In this document: positions 31,735-45,326 of the stretch, in pieces
Layout of the letters: each line of letters begins with the position of its first letter
Position numbering within the stretch: position 1 is the first letter of the stretch
Source: Allacma fusca
Taxonomy: Eukaryota > Arthropoda > Collembola > Symphypleona > Sminthuridae
NCBI GenBank assembly: GCA_947179485.1
Contig: OX359246.1
Coordinates: 18,972,001 to 19,036,000, forward strand
Length of the DNA: 64,000 bases
Direction of reading: 5' to 3'
Made by a program: the position numbers and the translations under genes
The notes under the pieces: generated by a model
Databases searched by the model: none
What the model was told of the DNA's origin: nothing
What the model saw: only the letters and a program-made list of their open reading frames with translations

Positions 31735-32833
31735 TTTTGAAAACGGCCACCGGGAAAATCACTATTTTTTGAAACACTTTTAGAGGTGCCCAACGGATGC
31801 AAAATAAGATGACAAAAATTCCAAGAAATGTTTTTCCTCTGAATCTCAATAGGAAGGTCAAAAACCCCAAAAAACCAAAAAAACCCAAAAAATACTCTAA
31901 TTTATTACAGCCTTACCAATTTGAATATTCAAAAACTGGCTATCTCGAATATGTTGCACAACTGACTCCTACACTCATGATTTTTTTCCACATCGTAGCA
32001 TCAAATTTTCGATTTTTTTTTTAAAATCACATGGACATTTTTGAAATTTCGGATTTTTTTTTGACTGCCGGCAGACGCAAAAAAACGATTTTTTAAAACT
32101 CTAATCTCAAGAAAAGCATGATAACAGTAGTGAAAAATTTTGAAAAAGCGTTTTTTGCGTGTGCCGGCAGTCAAAACGGGGAAAATCCGAAGCGGGTAAT
32201 TTATGTACATATCTGCTTAAGGCGTGGTGCACTTAATTGCGTTCCCAAATATGACTGTAACCCTGCGCAATCTCAATGGATTTATGTACAAATAAATCAG
32301 TATGACCCATGCGGTGAATAATGGTGTTACAAAGTTCAATGTCAGCCCCCACTAAAATGGGTGGGGTACAACCATGTAATGTGTACCCCCCTGAATTTTT
32401 TAAAGCAACAACAAACAATTTTTTAATAAAACAGCGAGGAAAAAATAAGCCGCTAACCGACAGCCTACTACAATAAATGAGAGTGGCAGGCGGCATGCTC
32501 GTCTAGATCCATAGCGCATGGATTGTATACGTATACATACAACCAGCATTGCTTGCTGTAGTAGACGAGGAGAGGAGGTTCCTCACTACGTAATACACGG
32601 GCAGCGCCTTCCATGTAAATAGAAGACCACATCACGCTCCATTGTTTGGTGCCGTGCCGCAGCTCAAATAGTCCCATTTTATTTTCTTAATAATTTCGGA
32701 TTGGTTGGCTACAGCCCTTTCATATTTGGACTCAATATCATACACATCATTAAAAATGTGTGTACGTACTTTATAAGTACATAGCTAAAAAATGCTTTAC
32801 TATGGGAATGGCCGTCTTCAAAAAAACAGACTC
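31735..32833. mobile_element. 1.1-kb element with GAGTCTGTTTTTTTGAA ends, unit 2
   Basis: Inverted ends of about 24 bp (GAGTCTGTTTTTTTGAA then an ACGGCCA word). It lies inside a decayed 18-bp-type satellite whose remains flank both sides (31510-31734, 32834-33230). It contains the hairpin element 32060-32175. No transposase frame and no clear target duplication. The unit 3 copy is at 48469-49571, and a diverged, split copy is at 5087-7110. Confidence 0.65.
32060..32175. repeat. Hairpin element, TGACTGCCGGCAGACGC arms, unit 2
   Basis: About 38-bp arms with the loop at 32100-32135. Relatives lie at 7049-7163 and 48797-48913. Confidence 0.7.
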
Positions 32834-33249
32834 GAATTAGAATTTAGATTCACGTTAGAATGAGTTTAAGGTTCGGATCCAAGTTCAAGTTTGAACTTAC
32901 AATTAGATTCGAATTTTAATGTTGTTGCACGTTTGGATTAAGTTTAAGGTTTCTGATATAAGTTCAAGTATGAATTGAAATGAATTCAAGTTTGAAAAGA
33001 AGGTCAAGTTTGGATCGAAGATGAATTTGTATTCGAAATTTCAATTTCAAACGAAGTTGCAGTTTCGATCGAAGTTCAAGTATGAATTGAAATTCAAGTT
33101 TGAGTCGAAGATCAAAATCGATTCGAAATTTAAATTCGAATTGAAATTTAAATTCGAATCAAAATTTATATTCGAATCGAAGTTCAAGTTCTAATTGAAG
33201 TCCAAATTTTAATAAATTCGATTTAAAATTGAAGTTTAGGCTGAAGTTC

Positions 33250-34530
33250 ATGTGCTCATAAAGTCAGTAGTCGTCACAATAACAGGTAAAACCCGGGTAC
33301 AGGGGAACTGGAACGAGTACAGGAACGGGTACGGTAACAAATGTTTTGTTCCCAGCCAGTTCGGATATAGGAACAGAAACACACTTAGATGGACCCTACC
33401 ACGGGGAACAGGAACCGATATTTTCAATATCAATTCGATATTCCCATCGGGAACGGGTACGGTCTACGGTGACTATTTTACGCTGGCATGTATTTGTAAG
33501 ACGTTTTGTACATTGTATATGCAGAAAATTATCTGAAATTGATCTTATATATTAAGTACCATTTTGAAACCCTCATCAGCATTCAATTTTATTATTGGAA
33601 GAGCAACATGAATGCTCTATTCATTGTTGCATTATTTCCCAATAAACATTTTAATGTGTTGATATTTATTCTACTCGTTACACAATCTCTGCTGATTTAA
33701 ACAATCAGTTATTACGTTGTTATGTTTTGCTAAAAGGATGCGTTAGCTGCCCTGCATTTTGTCTGTTTTTAGAGTGACGTCAGCCCCCTAGTAAAATAGC
33801 CTTGTCCGTACGTCCGTGTGTCCCTCCGCACGATAACTCGAAAACTACCACAAAAATTTTAATGAAATGTTTTACGGACATTACTTGTGTCAAACGTAAG
33901 GCTGCGTTCGTATTTGGTTGAAATCGGCCGGATAGCTTTTGATAAAAAATTATTGAAATTTTGAACTTCAAGTCAAATTACAGTTAACTCCAAAACTACT
34001 AAATCGATTTCAATGAAATTTTTTGTTATTACTGCTTATGCTAATAGTAATGTTTATTGCCTATGTGTTTGAAATCGGCCCGATAAAATTTTCTGAAAAA
34101 AATCTGAAATTTCAAAAAAAAACTCAAAATTCATCCTACTTTGACGGCGGTAGCTGACGACACCCTACGCGGAGCCTCGAATTATCGCGCAGTGATGATT
34201 TGTTATCTGCAAAACGAAGGGTTGGGTAATTTACAGAAATTCTGATAATAATTCTTACCACACATAAGTAAAATACGGCTTGGACCCGGGAACGTAACCC
34301 GGAACACCAGGTATGGGAACAGGTACGGGTCCACAACATTTTGAATTTCTGGGTGCGGGAAAAGGAACAGGTTCGGGTACGAATCTTTATTAAATTCGTG
34401 GGTACGGATACCTAAAATACAGTTCCCACTATCATGGGAACGGGTCCGGGTGCGGGAAAACTTAAGGGGAGTACCCATTCAGTTGGAACGGGAACAAACA
34501 TTTTTTACCCATAACGACCGCTGTAATAAT
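33250..34530. repeat. Mixed repeat block, unit 2
   Basis: 33265-33480 is a right-truncated GGGAACAGG-type element. 33535-33905 is the block shared with 4430-4830, including the GTCCGTACGTCCGTGTGTCC tract. 34265-34528 is another GGGAACAGG-type element whose right end, complemented, reads CAGCGGTCGTTATGGGTA. Its left end is not visible. No gene is supported. Shared with 49988-51270. Confidence 0.6.
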
Positions 34531-34574
34531 ACTAATTACGAAACACTTGACAGTCACTCTCTAATTCAATCCTT

Positions 34575-35888
34575 AACAACATTTTGCGTTTATTTTCAAA
34601 GCACTTAAAATAATCAGACGCAATTAAACACTCAAATCCCCTTTCGTTGTCAGTGATCTTCAAAAACGCTGATGTAGAGTTCTCATCAATCAAAATGTGT
34701 CTGTTTGGCAGTATCGATACAATTTGAAATTACATACGACATATTGAAATCCTGTCTGCTTTAAATAGCACTGCAGAAAGAACATGTTGTACATACAGGG
34801 AGACCACAATCATTTGTCTCCCTCGGACTCACATAAGGCAGTCCCTGATACAACATTTCATTCAGCAATTTGTAGCTAATTTATTCCCAGGTTTACCAAA
34901 ATTTGTTCATTGACCTTTATCAAACTACTGAACAATTCAGGTTCAGATGAAAGTAACAAAATGCTTGTTTTCTGTTTTCTAAAAAATGTTTTACAAATTA
35001 CAATGAAAATATTTAAAACTCGGAGAATCCAAAAATGAAGGAATTGTCTGCAAAATTTATTTTCTTTGACAGTTCTTCTCGCTGAGGTCTTGAATAATGA
35101 AGCAGGTCAATTAAATAAATTTAAAGAGATATGAAACTAAATAACTGCGACAGGAGGAACCAAATATCTATTAATAATAACTGTGTGAGCTGGATAGATC
35201 GACAAATGCTTGTAGACACCCTGTACATGAACAGCGGAAGATACTGCAGGAGCAAACGACGGAGTCACTGCACTGTATTGAGGTGAAAGGAAACACGCTC
35301 TTATAAAGTGTACCCTATGCGATGAGCAAATAAAATCCTTATCGTTTTAATGCTTGGTTCAGATAATTTGTCTCTTTATCTTTTCATCATAACCTTTGTG
35401 GGAAAATAGTCCACTTGAGGAGTCACGAGTTTTGAATGATTGCTGAATTTGCATATTGTTTTGAAGCGTTTACAATTAGACTGGAGGATTACGATTCGCA
35501 TTTACAGCGAGATATTTTCAGGCAACTCTTCCTTTCGTGTGCAGGTATTGATAAGTGCTTTTGGAAGCTACAATTAGCAGACAACTGTTCTCACATCATT
35601 TCAAAAAATCCAATCACTTGTTCTTCTAATTAGTTCCGACCTCGGACCTCCAATAATTCCACCTTGGTCTTCCCCCAATTCGTAGACATGTAAGTCCATT
35701 TTTTCCGTAACTCGAACTGAAACTAAAATTTTTGCCTTGATCTCTTTCCAGTTTGACAGGGAAGCCAAAAGGCTAAAGAAAATAAGTACAAGGTGCCGAA
35801 AATATTTCTCCCTATCTACTGAAAAACTGAAAACGTCATTGTATAATCCCTAAGAGAAAATGCCCTCTGTTTGATTTTAGCAATAATA
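34575..35888. repeat. Unit spacer with decayed minus-strand coding remnants, unit 2
   Basis: Homologous to 7640-8981. On the minus strand it keeps GLPYVSPRETNDCGLPVC (about 34865-34795) and STSAFLKITDNERGFECL (about 34680-34630), the Ulp1-like and following pieces of the decayed gene. On the plus strand 35436-35633 is open for 65 codons and recurs in unit 3, with no recognisable family. Broken overall. Confidence 0.45.
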
Positions 35889-35891
35889 TCA

Positions 35892-37112
35892 CTGCAGGGT
35901 GCGCCTTGATGCGTAGGTCATTTCCGCTAATTGCCCCAATAAAATCTGACGATGGTATTCGGAGATATATCGGGTCAAAGTTACAAAAAATGAGTTGGGG
36001 GGACTAATGGGGTACCAAAAAATTCAAACAATGAAAATTAGCATTATAAATTCAAAAATGGCAAGAATAAAAATTAAATAATGTGCAAAACAAAATCAAC
36101 GAGATATGACCTCAAGAGGTCAAAGAGCTTCGATACCGGTTTCATAATTCAAACGGGGATGAAACTGGCCCAGATTAGAACTAGGTCTTTGACTAGACAC
36201 ATATTAAACGTGTGCCGAGTTTGGTTCCAGTTTGTGACACGATGACCCAGCTGTGACCCCCGAGGTCAATATCTTACCCATACCGGATTTGGTACCTAAA
36301 ATACGTTCGAATTGTCTGCAAATAGGTTAGAACGTTTGATTTAAGACCAGATCAGTTGCCTGTCAAGTTTAGTTCCAGTTGGTGACACGATGACCCAGTT
36401 GTGACCTCAGAAGTCAATATCACACTTATACCGGATTTGGTACCTAAAAATTATTCGAATTACCCGGAAATAGACTAGAATTTTTGGTTGAAGCCTAGAT
36501 GTGTTGCCTGGCAAGTTTGGTTCCAGTTGGATGATTTTTAGGTACCTATTCCAGTATGGGTAAGATATTGACTTCGGGGGTCACAGCTGGGTCATTGTGT
36601 TGCTAACTGGAACCAAACTAGGCAGGAACATCATCGGAGCTGAAACTCAAGGTTCTAGATTATTTGCGGGCAATTCGGATGATTTTTAGATACCAAACCC
36701 GGTATGTGAGTGATATTGACCTGGGAGGTCACAGATGGGTCATTGTGTCACCAACTGGAACCAAACTCGGCGCACGTTTAATATGTGTCTAGTCAAAGAC
36801 CTAGTTCTAATCTGGGCCAGTTTCATCCCCTTTTAAATTATGAAACCGGTATCGAAGCTCTTTGACCTCTTGAGGTCAGTATCTTGGAATTTTGAGGTCA
36901 TATCTCGTTGATTTTGTTTTGCACATTATTTAATTTTTATTTTTGCCGTTTTTGAATTTATAATGCTAATTTTCATTGTTTGAATTTTTTGGTACCCCAT
37001 TAGTCCCCCCTCATTTTTTGTAACTTTGACCCGATATATCTCCGAATACCATCGTCAGATTTTATTGGGGCAATTAGCAGAAATGACCTACGCATCAAGG
37101 CACACCCTGCAG
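35892..37112. repeat. Fold-back repeat, unit 3
   Basis: Ends CTGCAGGGTGCGCCTTGATG and its inverted counterpart CAAGGCACACCCTGCAG. Fewer internal monomers than unit 1. Nearly identical to the unit 4 copy. Confidence 0.88.
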
Positions 37113-37682
37113 TACTTTTTTGTTAAAATCGAAGAGAGGGCATGTTCTCGTAAGGATTGTGCGGTGTCCTTCAAGCGTTTCTGAATGTTTACTCAAATTT
37201 TAAAGTTTTGGGAAAGTTTAAGACTTCTTACCGTGAACTGAGGACAGCTCAACATATGTTTAGGCACCCTGTATTTATTCAATTGATCTGATCGTTATTA
37301 CACCTCTTCAACATTTTTGTTAAAAATATAATGCACGAATATTTACTTTTGATTTTCCATCACGTACAACAAGAATTCTTAATTTTGAAAGGCCTTCCAT
37401 TTCAAAAATAAAAGTAAATAAAGCCTATTTTAGTTGGATTTTAATTCCGTCCACTTTTAAACTGTGAAAGAATTAAAATGTCGTAATTTAATGTTTTATT
37501 TTCTACACACAACTTTCAAGAGACATTGAAAACTTTCCAACAAAAATACACAAATTCTCAGTGGGGATAATTTCCTTCCGAAACTTATTCACATTTTCAT
37601 CACGTCGTCGCGATGTTCGAACGAATTGCGAAGTAGTAGTTTTGATTCACCCGAGTTTTTAAATCCGTCTCTGAATTCACAG
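37113..37682 (+). promoter_or_regulatory. 5' flank or first intron of gene copy 3
   Basis: Aligns with the other 5' flanks and ends at the acceptor TTCACAG (37676-37682). First exon not identified. Confidence 0.3.
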
Positions 37683-39786
37683 GAAAGATATCCTCCTTCG
37701 CATCGAGTCCCGATTGGACGATTTGACAAAAGCCGTTCATCAACTCAGGACCGAAAATGAGATTCTGCGGAAAGAGATTACTGGAGTCTCGCCTTTTCAA
37801 AATTCCGAGCCGTTTGGATTAATGGAAACCAGGACTTTGAGGGAAATTGTGGAAAGGACTGAATTTTGTGTTAACAAAATTAATTCAAAAAATTTGACAA
37901 ATGAAAGCGAAGCCGAAGTTCCGAAGAAGTCAAAACCACAGGGAAAGGTGAAAGCAATTGAAACTGATGAAAGTGACAGCGAAAGTTCGGAGGAATCTGC
38001 AGAAGAATTTCCAGTTGTTGAAATTCGATCCAAAATTTTGGCGGATGAAAGAGAACTTTTGAAGGAAACTTTCGATAAATTGATAAAAGAGAAAAAAGTC
38101 AAGGATGGTGAAAGCCTTCGTGGAACGTCTGTCCAAACTATTTCCAACTCAAATCCTTACACATCGTGTACAATGAAATTGTGTAAGATTTTAAAATAAT
38201 TTAGTTGTAAATCCGTGTTGCAATGAAATCGTATAAAGTTGGATGTAAACAATTTTTCAGCCAACTTTCTAGAATCCGCTCTCACAGATCTCCAGTGTCA
38301 TTTTTGGTATGGCTCAAGACACAGTGGACCTACGAGAGTAGTTGGAAATTTTAGCGAAGTATTTTCTTTCAGAGGAGTTATGGTAAACAATCTGTAAGTT
38401 GAAGAATTTGGAACAATGACGAAATATTTTATTTGGAATCCACGGCAGCGTGTCGTTGTAGTTCATTTTCAAGAATCGGCTCTAAATTATTTAATTATGA
38501 CTCAAATAGTTCATAATGATTCACATTTTTAGGTATTGTTCCAATCATGCTTACACTTTTTTTTGCTTTCAACAATGTATTTGTTTCAATTCAAGGTGTG
38601 GCTTCTTGTTCTCGTTCGCAATTTCTAAAGTCCTGCGGTTAGCCATTTATTGTTATAGTAATCCTAATGGTAATATTCTATTCGGTATTGGATTCACCCC
38701 AGCGGACGTTCCTACAATTCACACATTGCTCACCATATTAAATGAAATGCCACCTGCACCGGATGTTTGGATGATGGATGTAATAACTTGTAAATTCTAA
38801 GCAATAACAAAATGCATGGAATAAAATCATTACATGAATATTTTTCCGCAGAAAGAAGCGAGCAAAATCCCACTAGAGCTTTTTGTAACCCGCGGAAATT
38901 TACTTGTGAGAGGTCACATGACCAATGGCCCACGATCCATGGTTCATGTCGAAATTTTGGAATTAAATGGAATCTCATGGCCACATTCTGTCTTTAAAGG
39001 AAAGAAACGCCTTAGTAATGGAAAAGGTGACGAATTCAATCAATCCACCAACAAAGACGGCTCAATTTCAAGATTAGTTGGAAAATGCGGAAGATTCTCT
39101 TGCAATGTTGAGATTGGTCAGTGATTTCAAACCTTTACAATTATTCACGGGGAAATAAGTGAAATCTCAGTTGCATTACTGGTTAAATTTTTTCAGTTAA
39201 CTGTTTGAACGTTCCGTTGAGAAATAGGAATAAATTCTATTCCAATTCCAACGATAAGGATTTTTGGCCTCTGGAAATTCAACCTTTTTATCGAGAAAGT
39301 TTTCTCGGATCAAGTGACACGTTGGACCTTATTTTATAAATTTCAATAGATGAGAACAAATCGGGTTTATTGCGTTTGGCGATTTGAATTTATCATCTCT
39401 TAATTTTGCAGGAATTTGGAAGCAATGTTTTCCTACGAAATTCTTTCCACGGACCTCGCTTTGGTAATTGCTTTGAAAGTTGGTCCAGGAACCAATTCAT
39501 TTGCGGCTGCTTTTTCTCAAATTCCAGCCGTCACTGAGAAAAAAGACCTGGAAGCTTTGATGAATCCAAATGAATGGAAAATCCATGAATACGTGAAATA
39601 TTCAAATGTAAGTGTTTTGTCTGCAAATATAGATTTTTCTGTTTTGCTTTTTAGCACTAATCGGGAGTACGCATTTTTTAGGCAAGCAAAACCTTGGAAG
39701 TAATTTCTGTTCGAAATATTCGAGCTGAAATTCTGATGACGGAAGAGGAAAAATCAGTTTTGAAAATTCGAATTTATGCAGTGTAA
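37683..39786 (+). CDS. Two-domain actinoporin-like protein with coiled coil, copy 3 (5' partial)
   Basis: Exons 37683-38182, 38261-38393, about 38596-38779, 38852-39116, 39197-39320, 39412-39607 and 39682-39786 keep the frame to the stop at 39784. The beginning of exon 3 differs from the other copies and is the least certain junction. Domain layout is as in copy 1: coiled coil, acidic linker (ETDESDSESSEESAEE), and two similar beta-rich domains with Met-Thr-x-Gly words near their ends. Several residues in the linker differ from copies 1 and 2 (about 6 percent of bases over the first exon). Whether this copy is expressed cannot be judged from sequence. Confidence 0.6.
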
Positions 39787-41774
39787 CCCAGGATTTATTT
39801 TAGTGTATTTCGAACCAAAAATGCAATAAGATTCCACCAAAAACAATTTAATTAGTTTTTTTAGATGAAATTGTCAGATTCCTTGTTCTAAAATATTTTG
39901 GTTGTACATATTTAGTGGCAATACGTTGCACAGTATTTTATTATGAATATATAACTTTATAGCACAGCGGGTTGAACGAAGCGTTATTCATCCCTTCGGA
40001 TTCTTCTCCTCTGTCTGCACAAAAATGTTAAAAGTAAAATTCAGACTTAATTCTGGGGATTCCTATTATGGTTATGAAAGACAGTCAATTTGACTTTGCA
40101 TAAACGTCGTATTAATTTTAAATCTAGATTTGCAACTGAATTTTAAAATTGCGAGGTCGTTAAATTCAGTAAGCAAGTAAAAATTATCAGTCGTATATCG
40201 TAAATTTCATTGAAATAACAGAATTTTTGGGTAACCGTGAATTTGTAAAAACTATTGTTAGCAAAAAATGTTTTTTCAACACCACGCCACTTGGGAGGTA
40301 AAATTGTATCATAGCATCTATTATAATGTATGTATGTACACATACGTATATTACATTGTAAAAAATATTGTTCCAATGTGCAGGAACTAGTATAACTATT
40401 CGAGCCCATAAATTGGCAACAGGGTTCAAAGCAACGGTGTTAAGGCAATTATTTTTACCAACACTAACATTGTGTTATTTTGAATAACAAATTGTGGCAA
40501 TGTCTTGGGGTTCCAAAATAACAGAACAAGAGCTCCCCAAGACGCATGTTAAGCAATCTTGAGGCACAAAGTTATAAAATAAAATACTTGATTTTACCAA
40601 TTTGTAGGAAATTGTTCCCTAGATTTTCCAAAATTTATTCCTAGTGCGGATTCTCTAATCACAAGGAAGAAATGCTAAAATCTATATTCTTCACGGATTC
40701 TGAAATAAAACGTTGTCTATTTCCACACAAAGCTTTTTCTAAAAACAATTGTGAAGCGGTAGGTTTTTTAACGGAAAACTTAATCATCACGAATTACATA
40801 TTTGAAAGTTTTCGAAAAATACAAAGGTAAATGGGAAACGTTACCAGGCGTCATGAAAAAATATTAATACGAGCCATTCAAACAAATTATTGACGTCTTT
40901 ATCCACCATTTGAATTACATTAATATATGAAGCATTTACCATAACTGGAATTAATTACTTATTTATGCCAATTAACTCATGTTAATTAGCATGCAATTCA
41001 AACATACATCAATCCGTGTAACTTTCCAAGTAAAACTCAGTTTCTTCTACAAATGACAAACACGACAAGTACATATTCCCGTAGGGCGTTCTCATTAAAT
41101 ACTGCTGTTAAATATACGAAAGACACGGGTATTGACGCAACTATATGCATGCTTCGTATCTATATACCCCATAGCCCACATTAAGAACAGCGGCACAAAA
41201 TATGTGATTCTCCCTTTTTAACAAATATAAGATGATATAATATTTAAGAAATATGCTAAACTTTAAACACCGAAGCACACCAATACATTTTACCTTTGCC
41301 TTTTCCATGTTGTGTGGTTAGGGTTAGAGCGGGGTACAAACGGATTATGCCAACCCTTTTAGTACAGTTTTCGTTTATTCAGCTTTTACAGGTGCAAGTA
41401 TCAAAAGGCAGAGTTTTTGCTGAGAAGAAATTACACACGAAACATGAAAGTTCCTTGACAGAGTCAATCCATCAAAATTGTGTCTACTTACTAAAAGATA
41501 CTTGGGAAAATGTTAAAAACCAGTTGTCAGTTATCGCCACATATGCTGACGTAATTCTTATTAATTAAAATGTGTGGTTGATAGCATTAAAATATATCCT
41601 TTTAATTGTATACAAAGTAATTACTCTTATTGCGTTATTTCTAAATAACAACGCCTAAGGCACATGTTCTGAATTTAAACTGCAAATAATTCTAACAAAA
41701 CCAAGGCGCCAATAATGGTGGAGCACTATAAATATTATTTTATAATATTATTATTTTATTTTATTATTTATTAC
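39787..41774. other. 3' spacer of unit 3
   Basis: More diverged from units 1 and 2 than those are from each other, with an extra stretch at about 40020-40210. No gene is supported. A decayed minus-strand relative of the STSAFLVITDN piece is visible near 41500-41570. Confidence 0.45.
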
Positions 41775-42460
41775 TAACTTTGACGGATGACAGAGAATTT
41801 TTGAAGGAAACCTTAAACAAACTTATAAATATTAATTATGAGTAAAATGTATACATATCAAAAGTACATTTGGCACATCTTTGCTCTTGAAAACGAATTT
41901 CCTCCACCTTGCTGTCGGTTCTAGCAGTTCGTGCTAACCGTTCTATAAATGACGTTCTCTCGGATAGCTTCCTGAAAAAGAAATAATTTGAAAAATATTA
42001 AAATAACTAACCCAATTCAAACGATAAAAGCAACTGATTGTCAATTTTGGTTTTATTTCTATTCTCCATCCATTCAATTCCTAAATTATAAAGGAAGTAA
42101 AAACCTGTAGTTAAATACTTTGTTTCAACATATAACATCATAGAGACACGCAAAGCTCTGCCACAAAAATAGGAATTGTCATTCCAGATCATTTCCTCTC
42201 GTTATTGATTTTTATATTCATTTTCCAACTTCCGTACATATTTAAATAGGAATTTTGTAAAATCCACGCCATTGAATTAGCAGGAAAAATGTCCTATTTC
42301 ACATCGACTTACGATTGGACAATTTGAGAAAAACCTTTTCCCATCCCAAGACCTAAAATGAGACTTTGCGGAAAGAGATCCGTGGAGTCTCATTTCTGCA
42401 AGTTCCGAGGCATTGGGATTAATGGAGAGCAGAACTTTGGGAGAAATTGCCAAAGAAACA
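41775..42460 (+). pseudogene. Fossil pieces of exon 1 of the actinoporin-like gene, unit 3
   Basis: Same reversed arrangement as in units 1 and 2 (41775-41820 and 42262-42460). Several breaks. Confidence 0.7.
41838..42239 (-). pseudogene. Hypothetical 120-residue protein, unit 3, disturbed copy
   Basis: Aligns with the minus-strand genes at 16320-16722 and 23942-24344, but the frame is interrupted in the first exon, where one base is missing compared with the others near 42170. The rest of the exon (MMLYVETKYLTTGFYFLYNL) remains open. Confidence 0.45.
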
Positions 42461-43817
42461 TTTTTTTCTATTCCGTATTGGAAATATGTAAATTGAGTAA
42501 TTTGCTAATTGATGAAAAATCCATTTTCGAAACCACACCACTTAACCTTTAAAATGAAATTAAAAGAATGGGCTTCAAATCATATGTCTATGACTCAACT
42601 AGTCCTGAAGGATTAACATTTTAAATTTTTCCGGACGAAACTTTGTAATTTGCTACATAGCGGGAGAATCAAACTTTTAATGAATTGCTACCTCAATAAG
42701 CTAGGAGGAAACGCTGTAGTGAATAATGAACAGAAGACTGGAACTAATAATCAGCCAGCCTCTTTAAGACATGCACTAACAATTAGCGTAATTTGTTGTT
42801 GCATTAAATGCTAAATGCATTGCAGATTATTTTACTTTTAAGGGACGCTTAAACATCTCACACTTGCCTCATTTTGCATCTCATGTAAACCATTTATTTT
42901 TAAATTGTAAATCCATCTGAACATACTACATTTTCACTCTGCTCTGCCTCTCACGGGGGAATTCTCTAAAAGTACAATTTACGTATCCGGAAAGTAATTA
43001 TTGTGAATAATTATTTAATTATTATTGAAATTTGCTTCCTAAAAGGAATCATTACCAAGTGCTTATTTGAATTCTAGAAACGCCTTTGTTCTCAGTTAGC
43101 ACCAGATATGCTGACGTAGTTATCATCCTGTAATATAACACGTAGTCTCTTTGATAGCATCGAAAGAAATCTTTTTAATTGTATGCAATGTCAGTGTAGT
43201 AGTAATTCTTAGTGCTAGACAAGTTTTGGAAATCCGATAGTTTGTATTAAATCTACTCGTGTTACTTTTCACTCCTGCAAGAACATACATGAGCACTGTA
43301 TTCCATATATGTAGCTTTCATAGTGGAGCTTATACAGCTTCGCTCTTAATGTAGTGCAAATATACATATGTCGTGGAAACATTCCCCAGTAGTAATGAGC
43401 ATTGAGAGTATGCTGAATTTGCATATTGTTCGCAAACGTGTTCAATGCGTCCCTTCGTGTTAATAGGTTTCCCTCCGTTAAGAAATAACACTTGAAAAGG
43501 GAAATTTAAACCATGAGCAGACTGTTTTCCTAATCGTTTTCACACTGGAGCTTGTACTGCTTGCCGCTTGCACTTAATGGTTTCAAAATATTTATCTGTT
43601 GAGGAATCGTTCCACTGTTGACTGTAATCATCAGTTTTGAGAGTTGCTTAATTCCCAAATAATTATTTCTGAAACATTTCCAATCGACTTGTTCAATTCG
43701 CAATTCGCGGGATTCGCGCTCATAACTTGTGTTCATGAATCGATATTACCCTGAACAAAATACCGTTAGATACGAAACAAAAGTGTATGCAAAAATTGAG
43801 TTTTTCACAATTGTACA
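42461..43817. other. Spacer, no intact gene
   Basis: Counterpart of 24566-25918. It contains the empty site region of the 17451 element (about 42955-42962, slightly diverged) and the old minus-strand coding remnant at about 43075-43290. Confidence 0.5.
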
Positions 43818-45030
43818 CAGTGCACTCTTGCTATAAGAGGCCTCCGTATAAGAGCATGTTCAATATAAGAGCACTCCCAGGACCCCCCTATAGGATTGTT
43901 GGGCTGTAAATGTTCCCTAAAAGAGCACCGCTTATAGGAGCATTTTCGATGTAAGAGCTGGCATTTTACATCCTCATGGTAAACAAGATCCATTATAAGA
44001 GCATATCGTTGGCTAAATTACAATAAGTACCATTTTCAAAAAAGCTTAATTTTAAAAAGTACCATATTGCCGTTTGCACTAATTCTCAAAGGTACCATTT
44101 TCATGCTTTGCGCTTAGAGTACAAATAACTTTTCAACTTCAAATAAAAATAGTATTTTAATTACAAATATTAAATTTTGTAATTATGACAATGATTTAGG
44201 AAAACAGCACATGAGACTGCTAACTACTTGGATAGTGCATGAAGATATAAATGGAGCGTTTACTTAAAAAACAACGTATTTTATGTAACAACTTGTTGAA
44301 GTAATTCCATTTAGTGTATGGTTTTGGTAGTTTTTTTATTTGCAGTTATAAAAAAGTCAAATTAAATTTTAAACCCATACGATTACTTAGAGCACTATAT
44401 TATACACAAACGAACAAATATACACTATTTCGAAACTCGTGGCACTTAACTTTTATAAAAAATATAAATGATCCAGAAGAATACTTTTACAAAGCAGAAA
44501 CTTACAATTAGTGGGGTAGATTAGAATAAAATTCTCTGCAATCACTTAGAAGGTACATTTTAAAATCCTGGAGATCGCGCCATTTTCGCTCATTGAGTTT
44601 GATTGCTTAAATACACAGTTTGCTAATGCATGTACATGAGTATACGTACATTTGGCAAGTAAAAATGGTACTTTCTCACTGGGGAATTTTAACCGGAAAG
44701 CATATGGTACTTTTTCAAATTAAGCTCGCAGCAAAATGGTATCTTTCGTAATTTAGCCAACGATATGAGCAGACATAGAAACGTTTATGAAACGTTTGCA
44801 GGAAAATCTCACGAACGTGAATGCGTATAATGTACTGAAGGTGATGACGAGGGAGCAGAGTGCATGTACCCATCAATATAGAAACAATTTATCCTGACTA
44901 ATTTGCCAAGATGCATATGAACCTGAACTACTGGATTCTCTGGATACAATTGAAAATATTGTAGACAAATCTCTTGCAATAAATTTTCGGCAGGCTCACA
45001 TATTAATGACTATTTCATTCTAACAAGTAA
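43818..45030 (+). mobile_element. Pogo/Tigger-like element remnant, unit 3, split by insertion
   Basis: Same remnant as in unit 2, starting CAGTGCACTCTTGC. Here it lacks the triple nested insertion and instead holds the element 44006-44763. The EPELLDSLDTIENIVDKSLA stretch is at about 44925-44985. Confidence 0.45.
44006..44763. mobile_element. TA-flanked inverted-repeat element (Tc1/mariner-type), unit 3 only
   Basis: 758 bp with perfect 16-bp inverted ends TCGTTGGCTAAATTAC, flanked by TA on both sides (44004-44005, 44764-44765). Unit 2 has the empty site, AGAGCATATGAGC, near 28021-28033. The wider flank ATAT would also allow a 4-bp duplication. Just inside each end AGTACCATTTT words repeat three times, pointing inward. 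A 66-codon open frame (44314-44511) shows no transposase feature. Confidence 0.85.
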
Positions 45031-45326
45031 CCCTGGCCTATGCCCACTTGGGATAGAAATGAAATTTTGTGGGAGCTTAGGTACCTGGCCCAATGACCCA
45101 GCGAGACCAACAGTTTGGGCCATCTCGCCCTGGTTTGCGCGGGAAATCGCGCAGAAGTTTTTAATTATAATTCATGAGCAAAGGGGGGGACACTTTGCTC
45201 ATGAATTAAACCTGTCTAACCTAAATTTTCCAATGTTAAATCCCATAAAGAAACTTCATTTTTAAATTTCACGAAAAAAATAAAAATGCTTAAAAACTCA
45301 TTAATATCCCTTATAACACAATACAA

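Noticed and set aside
33780-33971. Gly-Arg-Thr-type frame over the GTCCGTACGTCCGTGTGTCC tract
   Set aside because: Frames over this tract arise wherever the repeat occurs, and no gene structure surrounds it.
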